From positions 1 through 21,362 of the forward strand of contig JAWQRM010000574.1 in the NCBI GenBank assembly GCA_033557675.1: 21,362 nucleotides of DNA, written 5' to 3'. A program made the position numbers and the translations under genes. This document shows, piece after piece, positions 10,398 through 19,345 of the stretch. This DNA comes from Coptodactyla brooksi. Taxonomy: Eukaryota > Arthropoda > Insecta > Coleoptera > Scarabaeidae. The notes under the pieces are model-generated. The model worked only from the letters and a program-made list of their open reading frames with translations, was not told the DNA's origin and did no database searches. Position 1 is the first letter of the stretch, and every line of letters begins with the position of its first letter.

Positions 10398-10513
10398 TTT
10401 AATGACAACTTAATTATTTTGGATCCACAAACTACCACATGTAGTCACACCAAGCTGTAGTTATCGTTACCTGCTTGCTAGGTTCATAAGATTAATATTG
10501 ACCTTATGGCCCA

Positions 10514-10595
10514 ATATCCATATGTGGATATCATGGTATATGTGCCTATAACTGAAAATATCCATACGTGGAGCTAATGCAGCGGAGGGGGTTAA
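10514..10595 (-). mobile_element. 5' terminus of the piggyBac-like element
   Basis: On the minus strand the end reads TTAA then CCCCCTCCGCTGCATTAG. This fits the TTAA target and C-rich terminus of piggyBac elements, and lies about 195 bp upstream of the transposase ATG. Inside it, ATATCCATACGTGGA (10558-10572) and ATATCCATATGTGGA (10514-10528) are near-identical direct copies. The second continues into a 7-bp hairpin, ATATCCA-TATG-TGGATAT (10514-10531). Such subterminal repeats may be transposase-binding sites. The TTAA is at 10592-10595. Confidence 0.65.
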
Positions 10596-10619
10596 GCTCA
10601 TTAACAGTCTGATTAATTG

Positions 10620-10640
10620 GACTCCACCCTTCTCCACTGT
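10620..10640 (+). repeat. Solitary fragment of the shared B/C module
   Basis: GACTCCACCCTTCTCCACTG matches the family B core AACTCAACCCTTCTCCACTG. It lies just outside the piggyBac terminus. Nothing else from the B monomer is evident after it. Confidence 0.55.
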
Positions 10641-11739
10641 AGCGATGCTGCCTTGAAAGCCTGCGGGAGTTCCGGCTTGGAAGGTTGTTTAAGGAAGTTG
10701 TGGTTCGTGTTTTGGTTTGTATTTTGGCGGGGCGTTTGTATATTGTCCTTGCATTTTTTTCCTCTATTAGAGAAAAAGAAATTAGGTGTAGCAAATAGAG
10801 TAAAATAAATGTTAGTGGTGGTTAAAATGTAGTTAATAATTGTGTAGCAGTGTTCGTAATCTGCCGCCCTTAACAGTGAACATATAGCTAATAGGAATTC
10901 GTATTTGCGTCCAGCACGTTAACCTGCGGGGGGTAGCCGAGCCCCCTTTTCGTTGACTCTGATGTATTGCGTCGGAGGGTTAGGTTTACGTGACCGCGCG
11001 CCATCTGTTTGTCGGCTGTAAAACTCGAGGTTGACCGCTTCGCTTATCTGGACGATAAGGATATTTTGAGTGACAAGTCTTGCCTGTATTCGTGGCTAGT
11101 CGACCACGCACGCCACTGGATGGGATAGTTTATCCGGGATGGGGCGGTGCAACCTACATCTTCAATAATAATCTAACGGTTGGCCTACAAGGTCCTTACT
11201 CCGGAGACAATTTGATGCGATACACTTCTCTCGAAGCCTAATGGAACGCGGCAATAAGTTATCTGCCGAAGACGTATATAATGGTCGGCCTACGTATCCA
11301 CCCCCGTTTCCCATACGAATATATCAAGTTATGCGACGGTTTCTCCCTCTCAAAGGCGGAAAACTCAAAGTCCGGGTAAACACGGGACGAGGGAAAAATT
11401 ATTCCCGCCACGCTATTAATATGAAATATGATCCGATCGATAAATAATATAGCGGCGTCCCTAGAACCGAAATATAAGAAGACGTTACCCGGCTCCGGTA
11501 AGTAATGTACGGAGAGGGCTGGTTTCCCCGCGAAGCACCCCCAGCGTTTCCGGAAACGTAAACAAAAGAAAATCGACGAATCGATGGAGTCCCGAAGAAC
11601 GCACACTTCCGTGTCCGCGGCACGTTCTACATCATGTTGCGGATAATTTAAAAGCGACCGCCCGCAATAATTCATTCGGTGCTTGAAGAGTTGATTTACG
11701 GTGGAGTTTTTCGTATACCGGGCGAATAGAAACACACCT
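10641..11739. other. CpG-rich single-copy region with no gene recognised
   Basis: It holds many CpGs, especially 10920-11160 and 11240-11640. A 188-codon minus frame (11259-11825) is the longest in the window, but it runs into the family D copy and shows no known motif. On the minus strand AGATGGCGC (11006-10998) matches the core of insect CTCF sites; one such word can occur by chance. Confidence 0.5.
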
Positions 11740-11960
11740 TTTTGTCTCATCTTCTTTTCGAATTGTATTGTCTGCTGGAGTTGTGTCTTCTGCTGCACTT
11801 CCTTGCAAGGCTCTCTTTCTTGCATCAGACACCGTAGTGTGTTTTAGTTGCTGTCATCGCTCAGGAGGATGGAGACTGCGTAAGTGGGAATTTAGAGAAG
11901 AGAGAAGTCTCTTAACGCTTTGGTTGCGGATTAACCCCTTCGCGTGCTTCGAAAAATCCG
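11740..11960 (+). repeat. Family D repeat, copy 3
   Basis: CTTGCATCAGACACCGTAGT, TGTCATCGCTCAGGAGGATG, AGACTGCGTAAGTGGGAATT and CGCTTTGGTTGCGGATTA match the tandem pair at 1905-2530 in the same orientation. It ends near a CTTCGCGTGCTTCGAAAA segment that matches the second D copy. Confidence 0.8.
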
Positions 11961-13468
11961 CGAACCTAAAAACCAAACCAAATTACCATTCACACATTCT
12001 TTTTTTTAAAGTATTAAACTTGATATTCATCTACCGAATTTATCCGTTTTAACATTATCGGTTACCGATTTCAAGTAGGCACTTCGGAAGCTCAGAAGCG
12101 CAATTCATAAACCACAATTTAAAGTTTACCTCTCGCGCTCTCTTCCAGGGGGGGTGGGGGGTCAAATCGCTGAGCTCCACTGCAGGATCATCACGCGGAA
12201 AATGATAAATCAAGGAACTCCGCGGGAAGTTCCTTGGGGAGGCTCTCGTGCGAGGTATATGGGGACGTATTGTCGCGAAAGTGCGTGGCGAAATATATAG
12301 GGCGATCAATTTATCTTTATTAAGTGTGTTCGTTGACAGTGGAAGACACCGAGCGTGAGCTTTTAGGGGACATCGATCATTCTTCATTACCTCCCCGGTG
12401 GCGGTTTCGTCATCGTAACCATTTAGTTTTTAAATCTGAAAGTTACGCCTAATTAATATAAATAGATTTTCCGCTCACTTTTGCAAACAGTCGCGAATCC
12501 GCTGGCAACAGCAAACTATCATCGGATTCAGCTTAAATTCTTTTTGCTAATACTACTAATTTCGTTTCGTACTCCCTTAATAAATAACATTGGCAAACCG
12601 GCACCTCCACCGATTTTAACTGTTGACTTTAATAAGGAATTTACTGTCCGTCTGTCTGTATATCACTTCCCTGACAGTTTCTTGAAAGATATTTACCTAA
12701 CGCTTTCTTAAATCATAAGAGCAGAGCTTTCTCCTTTGTTATCTGTCGTTTATTGCGTAGAAAGATCGTATTCAGGATTAACACGTGGTTTTTGATCGCG
12801 TTGTATCACGTTTGGTCATTACATAACACTTCGAAATGACTTAACCAAGTGTTATAACGGGCTGTGGGTTGTTGAAGCTTTGTTTGAAGGATTTTTAATA
12901 CCCTTTACAGGACAATATAAAAAACTAATTAGATTGGTTTTTTTGGTAGCATTTCCTAAAATTACCAACCTAATTAAACTTCATTAAGTTATATTTTGTA
13001 GCCTTGGAAGTAAACAGCAGATATCTTAAGTAAAGCAACAGCAACGCAAAGGAAAATTTCAAATTATTCCAAAGAGTTTGTGTATGCACACACAAAGTGT
13101 ATCCTTCTGTGTGTACCTTTATTCAGGACCACTTAAATCTGTAGTACTTGAACGTGATTAAGGACTAAATTACTAATTGTGTATTTTGTCGAACTATATC
13201 TATAGAAATTATAGATATAGTTGGATAAGTTATCTTATCTTGAAACATCTACACCACTTCGTGAATAATGGATGTTTAGTTATATATACTTTCTTGAATT
13301 TACTTCCATACGCAGAATATTAACTAAAATCCACGCTACATACAATTCTGCATTGTTTCCAGAAGAATACTATTCTATGTATTATTGAATGGGTTGTACT
13401 AAAATGTGTCTCTTTATTGAAATACTGACATTTTGTTAATGTTACATTTCTAATGACGTTCTGGTACA
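11961..13468. other. Single-copy region with no gene recognised; several dyads
   Basis: Unique sequence, CpG-rich up to about 12430 and AT-rich afterwards. Dyads lie at 12823-12855 (ATAACACTT...AAGTGTTAT) and 13192-13222. An imperfect one at about 12923-12985 pairs CTAATTAGATTGGT with ACCAACCTAATTA. No coding evidence was found. Confidence 0.5.
13192..13222. repeat. Perfect AT-rich hairpin
   Basis: AACTATATCTATA (13192-13204), loop GAAAT, TATAGATATAGTT (13210-13222). Thirteen perfect pairs in DNA that is only locally AT-rich. Confidence 0.8.
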
Positions 13469-13511
13469 GTCAAGGTCAAGGTTACTCAAGCAACATGACC
13501 TTGATCTTGAC
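13469..13511. promoter_or_regulatory. Inverted pair of TCAAGGTCA nuclear-receptor-like sites
   Basis: TCAAGGTCA at 13470-13478 and its reverse complement TGACCTTGA at 13496-13504 sit in a foldback with 16-bp arms (13469-13484 and 13496-13511, 14 of 16 pairs). TCAAGGTCA is the known extended half-site bound by FTZ-F1/ERR-type nuclear receptors in insects. No gene nearby shows what it would control, and it abuts a family C repeat, so it may simply be repeat sequence. Confidence 0.35.
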
Positions 13512-13556
13512 ACGTCCTCCACATATCATCCTTGTCAAAGAAACCTTTAGATAGTA

Positions 13557-13762
13557 AACGTTGTGACGCGCACCTTCGGGGGAGGTGCTGCAACACCCGT
13601 ACCTCCACCAGTACACTAACATTATCACAAGACTTTTTTCTATGGAGGACGACGAACTCTGGATTACACAGGGAAAACCCGGGCAGAAACTAGGGATGTT
13701 GAGCATCACGTTCTCGTTTCTAGACACCCTGCATTTGTAATCCACCTGTAACCAACGATGAT
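13557..13762 (-). repeat. Family C repeat, copy 3
   Basis: On the minus strand it runs from GGTTACAGGTGGATTACAAA through TTTTCCCTGTGTAATCCAGA and GTTCGTCGTCCTCCAT to the GGTGGAGGT/ACCTCC hairpin, in the same order as copy 1. The CTCCACTGT module is deleted. The 132-codon minus frame over it (13482-13880) is unlike any protein I know. Confidence 0.8.
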
Positions 13763-14099
13763 AACGAATCGCCTGCGATCGAAAATGAAAATACCTCCGT
13801 CCAAGAGAACCAACACAACGTATATTATCAAAACAATACCAACAGTACGTATTCAATGTACAATGTAAAAAATTTAACAAAATATTAAAAATATTCGTTA
13901 AACGCGCCCGTTAAATAAAAGTTTACCGTTAAACCAATAGATGCCACCTCAAGTCCGACGAAAAATTAAAGAGTAATCAATATTTTACAAAGTTTAGCAA
14001 CGGTTAAGTTAAAATTGAGCTTAATAATGATTCAAACAGAGAAGCGAGGTTAAATTCGTTATACAAAATTCAAAATATATTAAAAGCAGTAAAGAAATT
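13763..14099. other. AT-rich region with no gene recognised
   Basis: A-rich sequence between a family C and a family A copy. No open frame, repeat or RNA gene is supported. Confidence 0.5.
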
Positions 14100-14640
14100 A
14101 AGGGCGTCTGGACACCAGGTAAGGGCAATGCAAAAAGGACCTATGGAAGAACACAGAAATACGACACTTAGGCGAAAAATATACGAGAATTCCCCTGGGA
14201 AAGAATATAATTTCCTCTCTACACACCTTCAGAACTTAAACGGTCAAACGTAGTCGAGGATTCTTATAGATAAATCTGACAAATGGTCGAAAGGACGTTG
14301 TCCACGATTAAATCCAACTCACACAGTCTCCTCTAGATAGAATGTTCAACATCACCAGCCAATTACACACTTACGTGTCTGACGTGGAAAAGAAGACTTC
14401 GTGGGCGTCCAAGAATCCAAAACCAAAGCGACTATTCGTTCTCAACTCGAAGAAGTGTAGTGGGAAGTCAAAGAAGTGTAGTGGCAAAGATTTCGATTAA
14501 ATCCAACTCACACAGTCTCCTCTATACAGAATATTCAACGACAGCACCAAAATATTGCACACTTACGTGTCTGACGTGGACAAAGAGGCCACTAGAAAAA
14601 CAAGAGCACTACAGAGACTGTATTACTGCATAACTTGGTT
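14100..14640 (+). repeat. Family A repeat, plus orientation, two cores
   Basis: The monomer starts near CTGGACACCAGGTAAGGGCA, then ACACTTAGGCGAAAAATATA (14164), GATTCTTATAGATAAATCTG and the core CACACAGTCTCCTCT at 14320. A second core at 14509 follows a shortened spacer carrying AACTCGAAGAAGTGTAGTG. The block ends with GGCCACTAGAAAAACAAGAG, a one-armed remnant of the hairpin at 16328-16378. Confidence 0.85.
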
Positions 14641-15576
14641 ATGAGAAACCCAAACAATCTCTGCTTTCTCGTCTCGGGCTAGAGATGGAAATTACAATCC
14701 CACGTATATGAATCGTAAGTTCCACACAGCACATTAAATATTTAGCTTTTGATCTCATGTTTAGGTAGTACCGTAATTGTGCCGATTAAGGCGTTGGTTG
14801 ATTTTTTTTCTCAAATAATAAATTCTCAGCCTATTTAAGGCGAAAACGTCGCGATACGACCGGGGGTCGACACGAAATCTAATAATAATTGCGACACACA
14901 CGTCGTACCCGAAGTATTTATGTCACTTGTTGGCACGGGAGTATTACTTATTAAAAGCGGCGAGCACGCACTCGTTCCTGTGTGAATTATTTATGGCGCA
15001 ATTACTTGTTGTCGCCGTATCGATCCCGAGGATACGTTTTACGCTTAATAACAGGCAATTTAAGCGTAAGTTATTTGTTATTTTTGCGATACAAAACGCT
15101 GCCAACACCTCAAGGGGAAATTCTCGGATCGGATTGTAGTGAAAACGTCCTTTTCTTCACTGCGAACGATTTAAATTCGACTAAGGGCGTGTACACGGTT
15201 TAATAAAGTCCTCGAACTTCACCCGAGCCGGCCCTCGGCGCGTTCGAAATGAAACTATAACTTAGACGGCAGCCTCTGCCGTGAGTTAAATGTGCCAAGT
15301 TTTCGATTGTTTTATGGGACGTGCCTGATCTCTGCTAAATTGAAATGCCTTCGAGGATATTCAAAGTACGTCATAAATTGGCCCGAAGGAGAGGGAGACC
15401 TGCTCGTCTCGCTTCCGCTGTCATGTCCACATTCACATATCTTTCACGCAGGGATCTATTCGAGATAGTAAACTTTGAAATAAACGTGCAAGACGTAGTG
15501 AAATTGTGTGGTTATAAGTATTTCTGTTGTAAACGAAAAACGAAAAAAAATGGCTGCCCCCACTCGTCAAAATGAC
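14641..15576. other. Single-copy region with no gene recognised
   Basis: CpG-containing unique sequence with only short frames. A dyad of ten perfect pairs, TTACGCTTAA (15039-15048) with TTAAGCGTAA (15060-15069), sits in it. Confidence 0.5.
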
Positions 15577-15880
15577 GTCTGAACACCAGGTAAGAGTAAC
15601 GCAAAACGGACCTAAAGAAAAACGCAGAAATGCAACACTTAGGCGAAAAATATGCGAGAATTCCCCTTGGAAGAAACATAACTTCCTCTCTGCCTGCCTT
15701 CAGAACTTAAATGGTCCAACGTAATCGAAGATTCTTATAGATAAGTCCAACAAATTGTCGAAAGGACGTCGTCCACGATTAAATCCAACTCACACAGTCT
15801 CCTCTATATAGAATGTTCAACGATATCACCACGTGTCTCTTCTTATTGCATCAGGACTACTACAGGGCAATTTCAAAAAA
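15577..15880 (+). repeat. Family A repeat, sister of the inverted copy at 1-250
   Basis: It has CTGAACACCAGGTAAGAGTA, ACACTTAGGCGAAAAATATG (15635), GGACGTCGTCCACGATTAAA and the core at 15791. The tail at 15824-15871 is shared only with bases 1-48 (reverse complement). Confidence 0.88.
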
Positions 15881-15969
15881 ATGACAAATAGGAGGCTGTG
15901 GTCTGACGATTGCCTTTAAAGCCGAGATTACACGTCTCGGTCTTAGCGGGTCATCAAATATTCCTCTCG

Positions 15970-16386
15970 TTACCGGAGGTCTTCATCTGAAGATACACGT
16001 CTGGCTATCAATAATAGAATTTTTAAGGGCGCAAGGCTCGAATTGAGTTTCAATGTAAATGCACGGCGCTCGAGGGTCGCTAATCCATCGTACCTCGTCG
16101 AACTGTAATGGTCGAAAGGACGTCGTCTACGATTCCAAAGAATCCAAAATCGAAACGAAGATTCGTTGTCAATTCGAAGCAGTGTAGTGAGAAATCCGCG
16201 AACCACTCCACTAGAACAGCCTTCCAAGGACTTCGAGAAAATCCCACTTACACAGTCTCCTCTATATAGAATATCTAATTTTTCCAATTGACACGAAGCC
16301 ACGAAAATACGAAAGGACGACAAAGTCCTGTGATGTTCTTGTCCTCTGTTGGCCACTAGCAGAACAAGAACACCACAGAGGCTGTA
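15970..16386 (+). repeat. Variant A' of family A with terminal hairpin
   Basis: A' keeps GGACGTCGTCTACGATT but then carries CCAAAGAATCCAAAATCGAA, ...GTGTAGTGAGAAATCC and CTTCGAGAAAATCC before the core (16249). A hairpin follows at 16328-16378. The same arrangement is at 19880-20155, 18 bases shorter between the AAATCCGC and CCTTCC words. A minus-strand frame (15970-16356) is partly shared by both copies. Confidence 0.82.
16328..16378. repeat. Hairpin at the end of A', copy 1
   Basis: CTGTGATGTTCTTGT (16328-16342) pairs with ACAAGAACACCACAG (16364-16378), 14 of 15 pairs, around a loop containing TTGGCCACTAG. Confidence 0.75.
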
Positions 16387-16576
16387 TTACCCACAATAAA
16401 TTACATAAAAAATGATTGAACAGATCAAGTAAGTACAATTATGCTATAACAACCAGTGTATTTATTTTAAAATTTAAAGGTTTAAGTTCCAGAAATTATT
16501 TTTTTAATAGTTGCTGTATAATTGTTAAAAAATATGTTAACACCTAAGATATAGTCAGTATTAACAGTACAATGTG
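16387..16576 (+). repeat. Family F segment, copy 1
   Basis: AAAATGATTGAACAGATCAA through ACAACCAGTGTATTTATTTT and TAGTCAGTATTAACAGTACA matches 20156-20351 almost base for base, directly after A' in both places. It belongs to the same duplicated block. Confidence 0.85.
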
Positions 16577-16751
16577 TACTGTTAAGTAAAGTGTTAAGTA
16601 ACAGTTTAAGTTTTAATATATATGTTGTACTTTTAAACAGAAAGATTTAACTAAAGTTGTGTTAATAACGTTAGAAACGTCATACTCTTCTGGTTTGATT
16701 TACATTTACCTTTATTCGGCTTTACGGAGTTTGCCAATTGATTGCCACCAT
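16577..16751. other. AT-rich spacer
   Basis: Nothing recognisable between the F and G segments. Confidence 0.4.
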
Positions 16752-16849
16752 CAGAAGTCCTATAACAGATAATGTTAGGTATTAAATTATTAAATATATA
16801 ATACTATATAGTAGAGTGTAAATTATCAATTTATCGAATATAGTTAATA
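16752..16849 (+). repeat. Family G segment, copy 1
   Basis: TCAGAAGTCCTATAACAGAT ... AAATTATCAATTTATCGAAT matches 19250-19345 in the same orientation. Here it follows F; at the second site it precedes A. Confidence 0.75.
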
Positions 16850-17092
16850 AAATATAGTAGGTACAAAAGTATGAAAGATGAACTAGATTGAGGTAATAGG
16901 TTTGAGATACAAACCTGAGATTAGAACAAACTAAAATTACAGTTGGAAATTTTTAAATTCAGCTATCAAATAGTTATTTTTATTACAATAAGTCCCGGAA
17001 ACACTTGTACTTCCACCTGTGATTAATACTATAAACACTAAAACCTTCTACGTTGGAGAATGTCAACTCCTGGACTCAACAAAACACTCGAG
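16850..17092. other. AT-rich unique sequence
   Basis: No gene or repeat was recognised. Confidence 0.4.
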
Positions 17093-17170
17093 TCTGGCGC
17101 CCAATCAGTGGAGATGGGGGTGAGTCTTAATAAGGAATGTAAAACATAAGGGCGCCACGTAATTTGTACT
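17093..17170 (-). repeat. Divergent copy of the shared B/C module
   Basis: On the minus strand it reads CCAGTACAAATTACGTGGCG, then 46 nt further CTCCACTGATTGGGCGCC, matching the layout of family B (CCAGTAAAAATTTCGTGGCG ... CTCCACTGTTGCGGGTCGG). The rest of the monomer is absent, so it is an isolated module. Confidence 0.65.
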
Positions 17171-17609
17171 GGAGAGTTCTGTACTCAGAGTTCACCTGAA
17201 ATCCGTGACAAATACGAAATGCACCGATGGAATAATTGAAAACAGGTGATGCATCCAGTAAGATCTCTACGTGAAGTTCAATTACGTTCTAAATCAGTAT
17301 TTAGGCCAGTTATGGTGCCTTCTATTAAATGAAAACAAAGCAATAGAATATTGCTTCACATGCAAAGCAATATCTCATCTTTCGCAATCAACGAAAATGT
17401 AAGTATAACAAATCTACTAATAAGGATGAAGTTCTGAACTTCGTTACTGGTAATTACTGACAAGAATTACCAATTAGAAGCTTCAATATCAAAACAAAGA
17501 AGAGTGAGGTTATACCAAATGGGAAAACCCAAAATAATTCAATTTACAAAGGAAATAAATCCTAATATCTTACAAACAGGTAAGCACAATAAGTATAAAG
17601 TCTATCGAA
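17171..17609. other. AT-rich unique sequence
   Basis: No gene, repeat or RNA was recognised. Confidence 0.4.
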
Positions 17610-18235
17610 TAAATCAAAAGAAAATCAACCCAAATAACAAAAAAAAAACTTCTGTCGTAGCTTTCACGTAGACGTCGACTCAGTTCCCCTCCGGAACTCC
17701 ACTTACGGTTACTGTTGACATCCCTGAAGATATCAGACGTGGTGGCAGAAAAGTAACTTATGGAGGAAACACAGTAAACGTTTACCACCCAGCAAGGAGC
17801 GACCACCCAGCATCTAGATGTTGCCAACCCCAGACAACACTGGAGGAGGAGACGGCACAATTATTAACTATCACTTGTTTTATATATTGTATTGATAAGT
17901 TCCTATCCTAACGAGATCTTACGGAATTGTTGAAGATGATTGCTGTTGAAGAGCAATGATGGTAAGGGCTGGTACAGCAGAGAGCAGCTATGTGCTCTCT
18001 GCTGTACCAGCAGAGAGCACTGCTGGTACAGAGAGAGTAATGATCGAGAAGCCAAGAAAAATACTTCACCAGTATTAAGAGGGCTTAGAAGCGTTAGAAA
18101 AGTTAGAAGTTCGTAAATCTAAGGACATGAAATGTTGTAGGAATTGAAGAGATTCTTTCCACGATAAGAAGTAGAGGTAGTGCACAATACATGAGACTAT
18201 TAAAGAGGACAATGGATTAGTAATTAAGAAGTTGT
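17610..18235 (+). repeat. Family E repeat, copy 2, with extra hairpin segment
   Basis: TAGATGTTGCCAACCCCAGA (about 17815) and AAATCTAAGGACATGAAATG (about 18115), then AAGAAGTAGAGGTAGTGCAC, match copy 1 at 3450-3705 in order. The 220 or so extra bases between them contain the perfect 19-bp foldback. Confidence 0.72.
17968..18031. repeat. Perfect 19-bp foldback overlapping a competing stem
   Basis: Stem 1: 17968-17986 with 17993-18011, nineteen perfect pairs, loop GCTATG. Stem 2: CTGTACCAGCA (18002-18012) with TGCTGGTACAG (18021-18031), eleven perfect pairs. The middle arm can pair with either side, so only one stem forms at a time. Confidence 0.9.
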
Positions 18236-19249
18236 ACTGGGAACTCCAAGTCAAGGTTTACTATTTTGTAATATACCATTTTTCAGTTATCAAGCTCTCC
18301 TTTCTAGTCATTCTTTTGTACGAAAGTTTCGTGAACGTAAGCTCCTAGACCCGAAGTTTGTTGCATTTCCCCCTCCGAACGATCATTATAAATTCTACCT
18401 AGCGTTTCCTTTGTCTGCGCATTGAAACTATGTTTGATCACGGCAATTGGATGGCCGCGGGGCTCCAAAGTTTCGTTACATTTTTGCCGGGCCCGGTGCG
18501 GAATGATATTTTCATTAAAAATAGCCGCGGCAGCGAGTTCGATCCGTAGGGTTAATAATTTCCGTGGAATTGCCGCCCTGCCAGAAGGGGTACGACAAAA
18601 GTTTAAGACATCCCCTGAAATGAGGAATAACAAGCCCAAGATAAAACAATAAAAATATAAGATCCGTTAGCGGGATCCTAGTGGCGGAGCGAAAATCTAT
18701 AAAAGAAACATAAAGCGCCGGTTTAGGTGGCCCTTAGCTGGTGGCGCTTCCCGGCGCAAAGGGCCTAAAACAACACTGTTGCCGATCCCTCAGAACCGTG
18801 TTGACATACACTCCTTTATGGCGAATGTTTATTCGAGCGCCGCTTGCACCGTATTCCTCGGCCATTGAGTGCTTCGATTGAACACCGAATTTCCTCCTCT
18901 AACAAGAGGTTCGCCTGTTTGTATTCTGATTGTCCCTGTTTGCCCATCGACAGTGCGGTCATAATTTGTTTAATTTTCGGTCTTATTAATTTACCTTACG
19001 GCTCAGTCGACGTCAATTAGGGCTCCCGCTTTTAATATCAACAGTCGAGCGGGAGCCTTAAAATAGATTTAATTACGGCTCATCCGTGTTTTTCAATTTT
19101 CTCTCGCTGAAAGCGTGTCAGCCAAAACGGCTGGGACATGTGTAAACACCGCTTAACGTCGGAGTTGCGGTAATTAAATTTCTGTCGAAATTAAAGGGCA
19201 ACGAAGGGCGCCTCTGCGATGTAAGAAAGAAACGTGGGACCGGGGGTTA
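18236..19249. other. CpG-rich single-copy region with no gene recognised
   Basis: Unique sequence with GC-rich patches (18440-18610 and 18660-18780). Overlapping frames on both strands at 18304-18652 do not resemble proteins. A dyad is at 19017-19061. Confidence 0.5.
19017..19061. repeat. GC-rich hairpin
   Basis: TTAGGGCTCCCGCT (19017-19030) with AGCGGGAGCCTTAA (19048-19061), 13 of 14 pairs, 17-nt loop. No T-run follows, and it is shorter than a typical animal pre-miRNA stem. Confidence 0.7.
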
Positions 19250-19345
19250 TCAGAAACTCTAATAACAGACAGATATGTTAAGTATTAAACTATCAAATAT
19301 GTAATACTTAGAGCATAAATTATCAATTTATCGAACATAGTTAAA
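19250..19345 (+). repeat. Family G segment, copy 2
   Basis: Direct copy of 16752-16849. It is followed at once by family A sequence. Confidence 0.75.

Noticed and set aside
10998..11006. CTCF-like word AGATGGCGC on the minus strand
   Set aside because: A single nine-base match without conservation or binding data is expected by chance.
11259..11825. 188-codon minus-strand open frame, the longest in the window
   Set aside because: It overlaps frames on both strands, its N-terminal part lies in a family D repeat, the composition looks random and I recognise no motif. One frame of this length in 21 kb is not strong evidence by itself.
13482..13880. 132-codon minus-strand open frame
   Set aside because: It runs across family C copy 3 and the adjacent foldback, other C copies do not keep it, and there is no known domain.
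17093..17115. TGGCGCCCAATC, resembling a tRNA-Lys primer binding site of an LTR element
   Set aside because: No LTR end, polypurine tract or retroelement coding lies nearby, and the sequence is explained as part of the shared B/C module.
19017..19061. Hairpin considered as a pre-miRNA or a terminator
   Set aside because: A stem of 14 bp is short for a pre-miRNA, and there is no transcript or T-run to support either role.
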